A stretch of DNA of 64,000 nucleotides from Paracoccus yibinensis (GCF_030846195.1 NZ_JAVCWH010000005.1:248001-312000); one strand, 5' to 3'; counted from the first letter of the stretch, positions 45,713 through 56,447 are shown. Program-made: numbers and translations. Notes: generated by a model not told the origin, from the letters alone.

Positions 45713-47302
45713 TCAAACCTCGAACTGCAAGCGGCGGGCCTGCAGGAACTTGCCGGTCTTCTGCAGCGTGGCCAGGGCCTCGTCGCTGATCGGCTCGTCC
45801 AGGTACAGGATCGCAATGGCATCGTTGCCCTGGGCCGAGCGGCCCAGCGTGAAGTTCGCGATGTTCACGCCCAGATCGCCCAAGGTCATGCCAAGCGCCC
45901 CGATCACGCCCGGCACGTCCTTGTTGCGGGTATAGAGCATGTGCTGCCCCACCTCGGCGTCGATGTTGATGCCGCGAATCTGGATGAAGCGCGGCTTGCC
46001 GTCGCTGAAGACGGTGCCCGCGATGGACCGTTCGCGCGTGTCGGTGACGACGGTCAGCTTGATATAGCCCTCGAAAACGCCGGCCTTGTCCTGCGTGGTG
46101 GTGGCCACCTGCACGCCGCGTTCCTTGGCCATCACCGGGGCGGAAACCATGTTCACGTCCGGATTGGTGGCCTTCATGACGCCCGCAATCACCGCCGCAT
46201 TCAGCGCATTCAGGTTCATGGTCGCGGCAACGCCGTCATACAGGACGTTGATCGCCTTGATCGGTTCGTCCGTCATCTGGCCCACGAAGGCGCCCAGATG
46301 GCCCGCCAGCTTGATCCAGGGACCCATGACCGCGGCCTCCTCGGCCGTGACGGATGGCATGTTCAGCGCGTTCTGCACCGCGCCGGTCAGCAGGTAATCC
46401 GACATCTGCTCGGCCACTTGAAGGGCCACGTTCTCCTGCGCCTCGGTGGTGGATGCGCCCAGGTGCGGGGTCACGACCACGTTCGGCAGGTTGAACAGCG
46501 GGCTTTCGGTGGCAGGCTCGACCGCGAAGACGTCGAATGCGGCGCCGGCGACGCGGCCGTCCTTCAGCGCCTCGGCCAAGGCTTCCTCATCCACCAGCCC
46601 GCCGCGGGCGCAGTTGATGACGCGGACGCCCGGCTTCAGCTTGGCAATGGCCTCGCGCGACAGGATGTTGCGGGTCTTTTCCGTCAGCGGCACGTGGAAG
46701 GTGATGAAGTCGGACTTGCCCAGCAGTTCGTCCAGTTCGACCTTGGTCGCGCCGATTTCCTTGGCGCGCTCGGGCGACAGGAAGGGATCATAGGCCAGCA
46801 CCTTCATGTGCAGCCCCAACGCGCGGTCGATGACGATCGACCCGATATTGCCCGCGCCAATCACGCCCAGGGTCTTGTTGAACAGCTCGACACCCATGAA
46901 GCGATTCTTTTCCCACTTGCCCGCATGGGTGCTGGCGCTGGCCTCCGGCAGTTGCCGGGCCACCGCGAACATCATGGCGATGGCGTGTTCGGCGGTGGTG
47001 ACGCTGTTGCCGAAGGGCGTGTTCATCACGATCACGCCCTTTTTCGACGCCGCCGGAATGTCCACATTGTCCACCCCGATCCCGGCGCGGCCGATCACCT
47101 TGAGGTTGGCGGCGTTCTGCAACAGCTTTTCCGTCACCTTGGTCGCCGACCGGATGGCAAGGCCGTCATACTGGCCGATCACCTCGGCCAGCTTTTCCTT
47201 GTCCTTGCCCAGATCGGGCAGGTAATCGACCTCGACCCCGCGATCGCGGAAGATCTGGACGGCGGTTTCCGACAGTTTGTCGGACACGAGAACCTTCGGC
47301 AT
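45713..47302 (-). CDS. serA: D-3-phosphoglycerate dehydrogenase
   Basis: 529 residues, the long SerA form. The NAD-binding domain has GVIGAGNIGSIVIDRAL, the catalytic His region has VVTPHLGASTTEAQEN, and INCARGGLVDEEALAE precedes it. An intervening ASB domain and a C-terminal ACT domain (GVIGALGMTLGDLGVNIANF) give regulation, probably by serine. It oxidises 3-phosphoglycerate in serine synthesis. It is downstream of serC. The start at MPKVLVSDKL is chosen for its spacing from AAGG. Confidence 0.97.
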   Translation of the reverse strand: MPKVLVSDKLSETAVQIFRDRGVEVDYLPDLGKDKEKLAEVIGQYDGLAIRSATKVTEKLLQNAANLKVIGRAGIGVDNVDIPAASKKGVIVMNTPFGNSVTTAEHAIAMMFAVARQLPEASASTHAGKWEKNRFMGVELFNKTLGVIGAGNIGSIVIDRALGLHMKVLAYDPFLSPERAKEIGATKVELDELLGKSDFITFHVPLTEKTRNILSREAIAKLKPGVRVINCARGGLVDEEALAEALKDGRVAGAAFDVFAVEPATESPLFNLPNVVVTPHLGASTTEAQENVALQVAEQMSDYLLTGAVQNALNMPSVTAEEAAVMGPWIKLAGHLGAFVGQMTDEPIKAINVLYDGVAATMNLNALNAAVIAGVMKATNPDVNMVSAPVMAKERGVQVATTTQDKAGVFEGYIKLTVVTDTRERSIAGTVFSDGKPRFIQIRGINIDAEVGQHMLYTRNKDVPGVIGALGMTLGDLGVNIANFTLGRSAQGNDAIAILYLDEPISDEALATLQKTGKFLQARRLQFEV

Positions 47303-47349
47303 GTCACTCATCCTTCTATGCGGCATCCGGGCAAAGCCTCGCGGATGCC

Positions 47350-47400
47350 ATGTTCATTCTGGTGGAAATATCCTGGGGGTCCGGGGGCAACGCCCCCGGC
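47350..47400 (-). repeat. Intergenic hairpin/GGATATTT repeat, copy 3
   Basis: On the minus strand a perfect 8-bp hairpin (CCGGGGGC-GTT-GCCCCCGG) starts 5 bases after the serC stop and is followed by ACCCCCAGGATATTTCCACC and AGAATGAA. Same build as the copies at 12447, 39634 and 55441. It lies between serC and serA and could lower read-through. Confidence 0.7.
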
Positions 47401-47404
47401 CTGT

Positions 47405-48553
<1,149 letters not shown>

Positions 48554-48556
48554 GTC

Positions 48557-48622
48557 AGCCTTCCAGCTAAAAGCCCTTCGTTGGGGAAGGGTGTCCCGCC
48601 GCCGGAGATACGCGGGACCATG
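48557..48622 (-). ncRNA. serC leader RNA motif
   Basis: Upstream of serC the minus-strand RNA holds a hairpin GTCCCGC ... GCGGGAC (48618-48593), then ACA, then a second hairpin CCCTTC-CCCAAC-GAAGGG (48591-48574), then CTTTTAGCTGGAAGG directly before the start codon. This order and the UUUUAGCUGGAAGG tail match my memory of the alphaproteobacterial serC motif. The regulatory mechanism and ligand are not known. Assigned by recall, not by a covariance search. Confidence 0.65.
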
Positions 48623-48640
48623 CCGTTTCGCAAGTAGAAT

Positions 48641-49294
48641 CTAGCCGTAGTCGCGTGCGCCAAAGATGGCCGATCCCACGCGCACATGGGTCGCGCCCTC
48701 GGCAATTGCCGTTTCGAAGTCCGCGCTCATCCCCATCGACAGGTTTGGCAGGCCGTGATCCTGGGCCAGGCGGCGCAACAGGCGGAAATGGGGCAAGGGA
48801 TCCTGGTCCTCGGGCGGGATGCACATCAGGCCTTGCGGCGACAGGCCAAAGTCGCGGCAGGAGGACAGGAACACCGGCAACTCGTCGGCGAGGATCCCCG
48901 CCTTCTGCGGCTCGTCCCCGGTGTTGATCTGGATGAACAGCTGCGGGCTGCGGCCACCCTGGCCGATCTGCTGCGCGAGCTTGCGGGCCAGTGTCATGCG
49001 GTCCAGCGTGTGGATAGCGTCGAACAGTTCGACCGCCGCCTTGGCCTTGTTGGATTGCAGGGGGCCGATCATGTGCAGGTCCACCCCCGGGTATCGGTCG
49101 CGCCAGCCGGGCCATTTGCCCTGCGCTTCCTGCACGTAGTTTTCGCCAAAGACGCGGTGGCCCGCATTCAGCACGGCGGTCACGCGGTCTTCCGGCTGCA
49201 CCTTGCTGACGGCGATCAGCGTGACGCTGCCGGGCGCGCGCCCGGCCCGTTCCTCGGCCGCAGCGATGCGGCGCTTGATGTCATCCAGTCCCAT
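48641..49294 (-). CDS. YggS family pyridoxal phosphate homeostasis protein
   Basis: 217 residues. The PLP Lys is in [13 protein letters not shown], and the C-terminal [26 protein letters not shown] is the family signature. It binds PLP and maintains vitamin B6 and amino-acid balance; it has no known catalysis. The start at [15 protein letters not shown] has no clear ribosome binding site. It is upstream of serC and directly after the porin terminator. Confidence 0.93.
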   Translation of the reverse strand: MGLDDIKRRIAAAEERAGRAPGSVTLIAVSKVQPEDRVTAVLNAGHRVFGENYVQEAQGKWPGWRDRYPGVDLHMIGPLQSNKAKAAVELFDAIHTLDRMTLARKLAQQIGQGGRSPQLFIQINTGDEPQKAGILADELPVFLSSCRDFGLSPQGLMCIPPEDQDPLPHFRLLRRLAQDHGLPNLSMGMSADFETAIAEGATHVRVGSAIFGARDYG

Positions 49295-49302
49295 GATGCG
49301 AC

Positions 49303-49338
49303 AAGACAAAAAGAAAAGAGCGGGCGCAAGGCCCGCTC
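49303..49338 (-). terminator. Intrinsic terminator after the porin gene
   Basis: Minus-strand stem GAGCGGGC / GCCCGCTC (8 bp, loop CTTGC) followed by TTTTCTTTTTGTCTT. It lies 26 bases after the porin stop and ends a strongly expressed gene. It overlaps the region just before yggS. Confidence 0.93.
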
Positions 49339-49364
49339 CTCAAGTTTGACGTCCGATCCGGGGA

Positions 49365-50306
49365 TCAGAAGTCGAAGCGCACGCCCATGTCGGCGGTCAC
49401 GTTTTCGTCATAGTCGCGGTGCAGCGAGGCACCCAGACGGGCGCCGCCCAGGTCGTAGTTGACGCCGATACCGAACGCATTGTCGGTTTCCTTGTCGTCC
49501 AGGTCGTTGTTGGTGATATAGGCTTCGATGTTGGTCAGACCATCGGCCAGGGTGTAGTCGCCGTAAAGGGCGATCGAGTTACCGGCGTCAGCGACCGAGT
49601 CGTTGCTGGCGTCGACATAGTTCAGGCCGATGCGGGCGTTCTCCATAACCGCATACCGGGCGCCGATGAAGAAGATGTCGTTGTCTTCGAAACCAGCACC
49701 GTCGGTGACATAGGCTGCCGACAGTTCCAGACGCTCGTTCCAGGTGTAGTCGACCGAGAGGCTGAACTCTTCGTTGTCGCCCACGAACGCCGTGGAGTCG
49801 GTCTGGTCGGGGTCGACATAAGACGCGCGGACGGTAGCACCGGCGATCGAGTACTCGGCGGCAACGCCCAGGCGGCCAGCGTCGTCATAAGCGTCCGAGT
49901 CATAGGCGAAGAAGGCGCCCTGCAGGAAGCCAACCTGACGGTCATACGAGCCCAGTTCGTTTGCATAGAGCAGACCGGCCGAGTCGAAGGCGGTGTCGAC
50001 GTTACCGACTTCAACGGTCAGGCCGCTGGAGGTCACGTACAGTTTGCCGGCGTTCAGTTTGCCGTTGTCGTCCTGGTTCTGGTCCCACTGGATGCGGAAA
50101 CGAGCACCGAAGTCCACGCCCTGGTCGGTCGAGGTCGCGGCGTCGATGTTCATCCGCAGGCGCGAGATCACCTGGGTTTCGTTTTCATCCGTGTCGTTTT
50201 CGTAATAGATGACGCCGGTGCGGCCGTAGCCCGAGATGGTCACGTCGGCGGCGGCGATGCCGGCGGTCAGGACCAGCGCGGTGGAGGCGATAAGAGCCTT
50301 TTTCAT
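49365..50306 (-). CDS. Outer-membrane porin
   Basis: 313 residues. The signal peptide is residues 1-20 (ending TAGIAAADVTISGYG), followed by an acidic protein of alternating beta strands (RTGVIYYEND, SRLRMNIDAATSTDQGVDFG, KLYVTSSGLTVEVGNVDTAF) and a C-terminal phenylalanine (ADMGVRFDF), the usual signal for beta-barrel assembly. It resembles Rhodobacter/Paracoccus general porins. AGGGAA precedes the ATG. The 256-base divergent region to 50562 must hold its promoter; boxes were not assigned. Confidence 0.92.
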   Translation of the reverse strand: MKKALIASTALVLTAGIAAADVTISGYGRTGVIYYENDTDENETQVISRLRMNIDAATSTDQGVDFGARFRIQWDQNQDDNGKLNAGKLYVTSSGLTVEVGNVDTAFDSAGLLYANELGSYDRQVGFLQGAFFAYDSDAYDDAGRLGVAAEYSIAGATVRASYVDPDQTDSTAFVGDNEEFSLSVDYTWNERLELSAAYVTDGAGFEDNDIFFIGARYAVMENARIGLNYVDASNDSVADAGNSIALYGDYTLADGLTNIEAYITNNDLDDKETDNAFGIGVNYDLGGARLGASLHRDYDENVTADMGVRFDF

Positions 50307-50562
50307 GGTCAAGTTCCCTCTTGTCTCTCTGATGCCCAAACCGGCATTACCGCCTTGGGTATGCTGCTTGTTTCCCCCGTCCGCACCCGCGATGCAACGG
50401 AATCGCGCGGCTGCCCCGGCTACGGCGGATTCTGTGATGCACAAGGGCCACACCTTTGCGTGATCCCCTCCGCCGTCCGTCCGAAGGTCACGGGCCAAGG
50501 CGCTTGTGGGGCAGGGGTGATCCGCGCTAAAGCGTGGCCTGACGCGAAAAACGGGGGACCGC

Positions 50563-51036
50563 ATGAACATTGCACGCGCCGCACGCCTGGTGATCGCAGC
50601 ATCGCTTTGCGCCGCATTGGCTGCTTGCGGCGGGGGCGGGCGCAATGCCGGACCCATGGACAGCGCCGACATGAGCCCCGAGGTGCGGACCACGACGATC
50701 TGGGATGTCTTCGAGGGATCGGAAAACCCGAACACCAGCGTCGGCGTGAACAAGTACCTGTGGAACGCCAGCCTGGAAGTGCTGAACTTCCTGCCGGTGC
50801 AGACGGTCGATCCCTTCACCGGGGTGATCCAGACGGGCTATGGCACGCCGCCGGGCGGGGGCCGGTCCTATCGCGCCACCATCAAGATCGCCGACCCGGC
50901 GCTGGACGCGCGCAGCCTGAAGCTGTCGCTGCAAGGGCCGGGGGGTGCGGCGGTGGAACCCGGCACCGTGCGCGCGGTGGAAGACGCGATCCTGACCCGC
51001 GCGCGGCAGTTGCGCATCCAGGACGGGCGGTTGTGA
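50563..51036 (+). CDS. DUF3576 lipoprotein
   Basis: 157 residues. A lipoprotein signal peptide has lipobox LAACG (Cys near residue 24). The core TTTIWDVFEGSENPNTSVGVNKYLWNASLEVLNFLP is typical of DUF3576 proteins, which precede leuS and lptE in many alphaproteobacteria. Function is unknown; the neighbourhood suggests envelope biogenesis. Confidence 0.85.
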   Translation: MNIARAARLVIAASLCAALAACGGGGRNAGPMDSADMSPEVRTTTIWDVFEGSENPNTSVGVNKYLWNASLEVLNFLPVQTVDPFTGVIQTGYGTPPGGGRSYRATIKIADPALDARSLKLSLQGPGGAAVEPGTVRAVEDAILTRARQLRIQDGRL

Positions 51037-51040
51037 CCGG

Positions 51041-51063
51041 GGTGGGGTAGAACCCCGCCCTAC
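51041..51063. repeat. Second copy of the GGTGGGGTAGAACCCC repeat
   Basis: This 23-base sequence matches 26554-26576 with one mismatch. It forms a hairpin GGGGT-AGA-ACCCC just after the DUF3576 stop and before leuS. Likely a REP-type element or weak terminator. Confidence 0.55.
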
Positions 51064-51129
51064 AGGCTGGACCCGCCAAGTCGTGCCGTATAAACCCGGC
51101 GGCGACGAATGACGCCAAAGGTCCGCACG

Positions 51130-53745
51130 ATGCCCTATGATCCCTCCAGCAGCGAATCCCGGTGGCAGCAGGCCTGGTCCGACGCCGGCAGCTTCACCGC
51201 CACGCGCGATAGCCGGCCCAAGTATTACGTGCTGGAGATGTTCCCCTATCCGTCCGGGCGCATCCACATGGGCCATGTGCGCAACTACACCATGGGCGAC
51301 GTGGTGGCCCGCTTCAAGCGCGCCCAAGGGTTTTCCGTGCTGCACCCGATGGGGTGGGACGCCTTCGGGATGCCCGCCGAGAACGCCGCGATGGAGCAGG
51401 GCGGCCATCCGCGCGACTGGACCTATGCCAACATCGCCACCATGCGCGAGCAGTTGAAGCCGCTGGGCCTGTCCATCGACTGGAGCCGCGAATTCGCCAC
51501 CTGCGACGACGCTTACGTCCACCAGCAGCAGGCCATGTTCCTGGACATGCTGGAGGCCGGGCTGATCACCCGCAAGTCGGCCCAGGTGAACTGGGATCCG
51601 GTGGACATGACGGTTCTGGCCAACGAACAGGTGATCGACGGCAAGGGCTGGCGGTCCGGCGCTACGGTGGAACGGCGCGAACTGACGCAGTGGTTCTTCC
51701 GCATCTCGGATTATTCGGACGAGCTTCTGTCGGCGCTGGACGGGCTGACCGGCTGGCCCGACAAGGTGCGGCTGATGCAGGCCAACTGGATCGGCAAGTC
51801 GCGTGGCTTGCAGTTCCGCTTCCAGACGGTCGATGCGCCGGAGGGCTTCGAGGCGATCGAGGTCTATACCACCCGCCCCGACACGCTGATGGGGGCCAGC
51901 TTCGTGGCGCTGTCGCCCGATCACCCGCTGGTGCGCGACCTGGCGGCGGCGGATCCGAAGGTCGCGGCCTTTGTCGAGGACTGCCGCAAGATCGGCACGA
52001 CCGAGGAGGCCATCGAGACCGCGCCCAAGCTGGGCTTCGACACCGGGTTGACCGTGAAGCATCCGCTGGACGAAGGCTGGCAGTTGCCGATCTGGATCGC
52101 AAATTTCGTGCTGATGGATTACGGCACCGGCGCGATTTTCGGATCTCCGGCGCATGACGAGCGCGACCACGAGTTCGCGACGAAATACGGCCTGCCGATC
52201 CGCGCGACCTTTGGCGAACGCGGCATGTCGCTGGAGCAGGCGGATGCCCTGGTCGCCAAGGTGCCATATGTGCCCCTGAAATCGGAAATTGTCACCTATG
52301 TGCGCGGCTTCTCGGGTCAGGCCGAGCAGACCGGAGAGGCGGCGGTGGACGCCGCAATCGCCCATGCCGAGGCCCATGGCTATGGCGAGGGCGTCACCAA
52401 GTTCCGGCTTCGTGACTGGGGCATTTCCCGTCAGCGCTATTGGGGCTGCCCGATCCCGGTCCTGCATTGCGAAAAATGTGGCACGGTGCCCGAGGCCAAG
52501 GAGAACCTGCCCGTCCTGCTGCCGCAGGATGTCACCTTCGACGTGCCGGGCAACCCGCTGGACCGCCACCCGACCTGGCGGCAGGCGGTGTGTCCGTCCT
52601 GCGGCGGCGCGGCGCTGCGCGAAACGGACACGATGGACACCTTCGTCGATTCGTCCTGGTATTATGCGCGCTTCACCTCGCCCCATGCGGCCACGCCCAC
52701 CGACCGGGCGGATGCCGATTACTGGATGAACGTGGACCAGTATATCGGCGGGATCGAACACGCGATCCTGCACCTGCTCTATTCGCGCTTCTTCGCGCGG
52801 GCGATGGTCAAGACCGGGCACCTGCCGGAAAGCGCCAAGGAGCCGTTCGACGCGCTGTTCACGCAGGGGATGGTGACGCACGAGATCTACATGACCCGCG
52901 ACGAGCGGGGCCGTCCGGTCTATCACCTGCCCGAGGATGTTTATCGACTTCATCTAAAAGGAAACGAAGTTGCTGTCCTGAAACGTGAAGGCTTCGACGA
53001 CCTCAGTGATGAAGAAGCAATCGAATATGCTGAGGCATTCGCAGGTGAGATAGAAATTATCCCATCGGCGAAGATGTCGAAGTCGAAGAAGAACGTAGTT
53101 GATCCAGTCAACATCGTCCAAAGCTTCGGTGCTGATACCGCACGTTGGTTCATGTTGTCGGACAGTCCGCCGGAGCGAGATGTTGAATGGACGGCTGTAG
53201 GGGCTATAGGCGCCAATAGGTTCCTGGCACGCGTTTGGCACTTGGCAAGTCTTGATATTCAGGAGGCCGAGGATCCTGACCTGACCCGCGCCGCGCATCG
53301 CGCCATCGCCGATGTGACGAAGGCCATCGAGGGCTTCGCCTTCAACAAGGCGGTCGCCAAGATCTATGAACTGGCGAACGCGGTCGGCAAGTCGAAGGCC
53401 GGGGGCGAGGCCCGCCGCGCCGTGCTGCGGATCATGGCGCAACTGATGGGGCCGATGGTGCCGCATCTGGCCGAGGATGTCTGGGCCATGGCTGGGGGGC
53501 AGGGCCTGCTGGTCGATGCGCCCTGGCCCAAGGCGGATCCCGCGCTGCTGGAGGATGACACGGTCGTCCTGCCGATCCAGATCAACGGCAAGCGCCGGGC
53601 CGAGATCAGCGTCGCCAAGGACATGCCCAAGGACCAGATCGAGGCCATGGTGCTGGCCGACGAAACCGTCCGCCGCTTCCTGGAGGGTGCCGCGCCCAAG
53701 AAGCTGATCGTGGTGCCGGGGCGGATCGTCAATGTGGTCGCCTGA
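51130..53745 (+). CDS. leuS: Leucyl-tRNA synthetase, with a compositionally foreign internal patch
   Basis: 871 residues. Class I signatures: HMGH in [15 protein letters not shown], the CP1 editing domain (about residues 230-420), zinc-type Cys pairs ([18 protein letters not shown]), and KMSKS in [13 protein letters not shown]. The reading frame is intact. Between about 52938 and 53270 the codons change sharply (AAA, CTA, GTT, ATA, CGA, TTG), and GC falls to about 52% by my hand count for 52981-53280, against 68-70% for the adjoining 60-base lines. The patch covers the segment just before KMSKS through FLARVWHL. This suggests gene conversion from a divergent leuS. Confidence 0.97.
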   Translation: MPYDPSSSESRWQQAWSDAGSFTATRDSRPKYYVLEMFPYPSGRIHMGHVRNYTMGDVVARFKRAQGFSVLHPMGWDAFGMPAENAAMEQGGHPRDWTYANIATMREQLKPLGLSIDWSREFATCDDAYVHQQQAMFLDMLEAGLITRKSAQVNWDPVDMTVLANEQVIDGKGWRSGATVERRELTQWFFRISDYSDELLSALDGLTGWPDKVRLMQANWIGKSRGLQFRFQTVDAPEGFEAIEVYTTRPDTLMGASFVALSPDHPLVRDLAAADPKVAAFVEDCRKIGTTEEAIETAPKLGFDTGLTVKHPLDEGWQLPIWIANFVLMDYGTGAIFGSPAHDERDHEFATKYGLPIRATFGERGMSLEQADALVAKVPYVPLKSEIVTYVRGFSGQAEQTGEAAVDAAIAHAEAHGYGEGVTKFRLRDWGISRQRYWGCPIPVLHCEKCGTVPEAKENLPVLLPQDVTFDVPGNPLDRHPTWRQAVCPSCGGAALRETDTMDTFVDSSWYYARFTSPHAATPTDRADADYWMNVDQYIGGIEHAILHLLYSRFFARAMVKTGHLPESAKEPFDALFTQGMVTHEIYMTRDERGRPVYHLPEDVYRLHLKGNEVAVLKREGFDDLSDEEAIEYAEAFAGEIEIIPSAKMSKSKKNVVDPVNIVQSFGADTARWFMLSDSPPERDVEWTAVGAIGANRFLARVWHLASLDIQEAEDPDLTRAAHRAIADVTKAIEGFAFNKAVAKIYELANAVGKSKAGGEARRAVLRIMAQLMGPMVPHLAEDVWAMAGGQGLLVDAPWPKADPALLEDDTVVLPIQINGKRRAEISVAKDMPKDQIEAMVLADETVRRFLEGAAPKKLIVVPGRIVNVVA

Positions 53746-54214
53746 CCGGCGGACTGCCCTGCTGGGATTGCTGGCGGTGACCGGCTGCGGGTTGACGCCC
53801 GTCTATGGCCCGAACGGTGCCGGGCAGCGGCTGTTCGGCAAGGTCCGCCCGCGCGATCCCCAGACCTATCAGGACTTTGCCTTCAACCGCCGCCTGGGCG
53901 AACGGCTGGGCGGCGAAGGGACGGATTACGACCTGGACTATCGCATCAATGTGGGTGTCGTGCCGCAGGCCATCACCACGGACGAGGTGACGAACCGCTA
54001 TTCGCTGAACGGCACCGCCGATTTCGCGCTGACCGACCGGACGGGCCGGGTTCTGGCGCAGGGGCGGGTCAGCAACTTCACCTCCTATTCCACCACCGGC
54101 ACGACCATCGCCACCCTGTCCGCCGAAGGCGATGCCAGGTCGCGGCTGGCCGAGATGCTGGCCGACCAGGTCGTCACGCGGCTGCTGGCGGCGTCAAGCC
54201 AACTGCCGGAATGA
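53732..54214 (+). CDS. lptE: LPS assembly lipoprotein LptE
   Basis: 160 residues. It starts inside the end of leuS (14-base overlap). A twin-arginine-like [20 protein letters not shown] leads to the lipobox Cys (near residue 19), followed by [11 protein letters not shown], the usual LptE N-terminus, and [10 protein letters not shown]. LptE plugs LptD in the outer membrane during LPS insertion. Order leuS-lptE-holA is the common one. Confidence 0.9.
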   Translation: MWSPDRRTALLGLLAVTGCGLTPVYGPNGAGQRLFGKVRPRDPQTYQDFAFNRRLGERLGGEGTDYDLDYRINVGVVPQAITTDEVTNRYSLNGTADFALTDRTGRVLAQGRVSNFTSYSTTGTTIATLSAEGDARSRLAEMLADQVVTRLLAASSQLPE

Positions 54215-55236
54215 TCCTGAAGGGCGCGGAAATCGCGCGCTATCTGGCGCGGCCCGATCCCTCGCGTCCGGCGCTGCTGATCTATGGCCAGGACGCGATG
54301 CGCGTCGCGATGAAGCGTGCCGAGGCGGTCAAGGCCCTGGTCGGCGAAAAGGCGGACGAGGAGATGCGCCTGACCCGCCTGCCGGGCGCGGCACTGCGCA
54401 AGGAGCCCGCGCAACTGCTGGATGCGGTCAAGGAGGTGGGGTTCTTTCCCGGCCAGCGGGTCGTGCTGGTCGAGGATGCGCCCGACGCGGCGGCCGACGC
54501 GATCCGCGAGGCGCTGTCGGAGTGGAAGCCGGGCGATGCGGCCGTGGTCGTGACTGCCGGAGGCCTTGGCAAGGCCTCGGCCCTGCGCAAGCTGTTCGAG
54601 CCGCATCCGGCGGCGGTGACCGCGCCCATCTATGACGATCCGCCGGGCGAGGAGGAAGTGGCGCGGTGGCTGGCGGATGCCGGGCTGCGCCACGTGCCAC
54701 AGGCTGCGATGAAGGAGATGATGGTGCTGGCGCGCGCCTTGGACCCGGGCGACCTGCGCCAGACGATCGAGAAGATCGGCCTTTACAAGCATGGCGACGA
54801 CACCCCCCTGACACCCGAGGAAATCGCTCTGATGGCCCCCGCCACCATCGAGGCCGATTTGGACGAGCTGATCCACATCGTGGCCGAACGACGCGAGGGC
54901 GAGTTCGGCACAATGATGCGGCGGATCGAAGGGCAGGGGGTGAATCCCGTGACGCTCTGCATCGCCGCGCTTCGCCATTTCCGCGCGCTGCATGGGGCCG
55001 CGGCCGACCCCGCCGGCCCGGGGGTGGCGCTGTCGCGGATGCGCCCGCCGGTCTTCGGCCCCCGCCGCGACCGCATGGCCCGGCAGGCGCAGGCTTGGGG
55101 CATGGGGCCACTGGAGGAGGCGGTGCGGTCGCTACTGGACTGCGACCTTTCCTTGCGCAGTTCCACCCGTGCGCCGCAGATGGCCCTGGTCGAACGCGCG
55201 CTGATCCGCCTGGCGATGACCAGGGGCCGACGGTGA
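54211..55236 (+). CDS. holA: DNA polymerase III delta subunit
   Basis: 341 residues. It begins [32 protein letters not shown] and contains the helical AAA+-like DNA clamp-loader pattern (LTPEEIALMAPATIEADLDELI). HolA loads the beta clamp. It is ATGA-coupled to lptE and GTGA-coupled to the following flavoprotein gene. Confidence 0.92.
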   Translation: MILKGAEIARYLARPDPSRPALLIYGQDAMRVAMKRAEAVKALVGEKADEEMRLTRLPGAALRKEPAQLLDAVKEVGFFPGQRVVLVEDAPDAAADAIREALSEWKPGDAAVVVTAGGLGKASALRKLFEPHPAAVTAPIYDDPPGEEEVARWLADAGLRHVPQAAMKEMMVLARALDPGDLRQTIEKIGLYKHGDDTPLTPEEIALMAPATIEADLDELIHIVAERREGEFGTMMRRIEGQGVNPVTLCIAALRHFRALHGAAADPAGPGVALSRMRPPVFGPRRDRMARQAQAWGMGPLEEAVRSLLDCDLSLRSSTRAPQMALVERALIRLAMTRGRR

Positions 55237-56447
55237 GCGAGCCGGTTGACGCGCTGATCGTCGGCGCGGGACCGGCCGGGCTGATGGCGGCCGAGGCACT
55301 GATGGCGCCGGGGCGCCGCGTCGTGGTGGCCGAGGCGATGCCCACGCCCGCGCGCAAGTTCCTGATGGCGGGAAAGTCGGGCCTGAACCTGACCAAGGAC
55401 GAGCCGTTTCAGGCATACGCGCGAAGGCTCACCCTTGGCAGCGGGGGCTGTCTGCCCCCGCACCCCCGAGGATATTTCGGTGAAGAAGAAGGCGTGTTCG
55501 GTCCTGCCGAGATGATGGCTTGGGCTCGCGGCTTGGGGATCGAACTGTTCACCGGATCGACGGGGCGGGTGTTTCCGGTGGGCATGAAGGCCTCGCCCTT
55601 GCTGCGGGCCTGGCTGGCGCGGCTGCGGGATGGCGGGGTCGAGCTGCGGACCCGCTGGCGCTGGATCGGCGGCGGGTTCCGGTTCGAGACGCCCGAGGGG
55701 CTGCGGAGAGTCCAGCCGCGCGTGGCTGTGCTGGCGCTTGGGGGCGCAAGTTGGCCTCGGCTGGGATCGGACGCGGCTTGGGTGCCCTGGCTGGAGGGGG
55801 CAGGGGTGACGGTGGCGCCCTTCCGACCTGCCAACATGGGGTTTCGCGTGGCCTGGTCGCCACCCATGGCGCGGCATTTTGGGGCGGCGGTCAAGGGGAC
55901 CGCGCTGCGGGCAGGCGATCTGGCCAGCCGGGGCGAATGGATCATCGGCCGCCAAGGGATAGAGGGCGGGGGCATCTACGAAATTTCCGCCGCGTTGAGG
56001 GATGGAGCGCCGGGTCATGTGGATTTGGCGCCGGACCTGGATACCACAGTGCTGGCCAGGCGATTCGAGAGGCCGCGCGGCAAGCTGTCGCTGGGCAACT
56101 GGTTGCGGCGGGTGCTGGACGATCCGGTCAAGGTGGCGCTGCTGCTGGAATGGGGTCAGCCCTTGCCCGGGGATCCTGCCGGGTGGGCCGGCTTGGCGAA
56201 GGCGCTGCCTATCCGCCATGGGGGGGCGATGGCGATTGAGACGGCGATTTCCTCGGCCGGGGGTGTGACCTGGGAAGCGTTGACCGAAGGCCAGGAGCTG
56301 CGTGCCATGCCCAATGTCTTTGCCGCGGGCGAGATGCTGGACTGGGAGGCGCCGACCGGCGGCTATCTTCTGACCGCCTGCCTGGGCAGCGGGTTGCATG
56401 CCGGACAGGCAGCCGCTGCGCGGCTTGCCGCGATGGGCGCAGGCTGA
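55233..56447 (+). CDS. HI0933-like FAD-dependent oxidoreductase carrying an in-frame repeat insertion
   Basis: 404 residues. The FAD-binding fold starts DALIVGAGPAGLMAAEALMA; the family's GKSGLNLT and FTGSTGRVFPVGMKASPLLRAWL follow, and the C-terminus has NVFAAGEMLDWEAPTGGYLL. The start is a GTG overlapping holA. Between GLNLTKDEPFQAYA and FGPAEMMAWARGLG the protein reads SGGCLPPHPRGYFGEEE, which is the translation of an intergenic hairpin/GGATATTT repeat (55441-55490). Relatives normally have ordinary sequence there, so this loop is likely an insertion that kept the frame. The reaction is unknown. Confidence 0.88.
   Translation: MSEPVDALIVGAGPAGLMAAEALMAPGRRVVVAEAMPTPARKFLMAGKSGLNLTKDEPFQAYARRLTLGSGGCLPPHPRGYFGEEEGVFGPAEMMAWARGLGIELFTGSTGRVFPVGMKASPLLRAWLARLRDGGVELRTRWRWIGGGFRFETPEGLRRVQPRVAVLALGGASWPRLGSDAAWVPWLEGAGVTVAPFRPANMGFRVAWSPPMARHFGAAVKGTALRAGDLASRGEWIIGRQGIEGGGIYEISAALRDGAPGHVDLAPDLDTTVLARRFERPRGKLSLGNWLRRVLDDPVKVALLLEWGQPLPGDPAGWAGLAKALPIRHGGAMAIETAISSAGGVTWEALTEGQELRAMPNVFAAGEMLDWEAPTGGYLLTACLGSGLHAGQAAAARLAAMGAG
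55441..55490 (+). repeat. Hairpin/GGATATTT repeat, copy 4, inside a coding region
   Basis: A perfect 8-bp hairpin GCGGGGGC-TGTCT-GCCCCCGC (55441-55461) followed directly by ACCCCCGAGGATATTTCGG and TGAAGAAGAA. It is the same element as at 12447, 39634 and 47350, here in the open reading frame of the flavoprotein. Confidence 0.75.
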
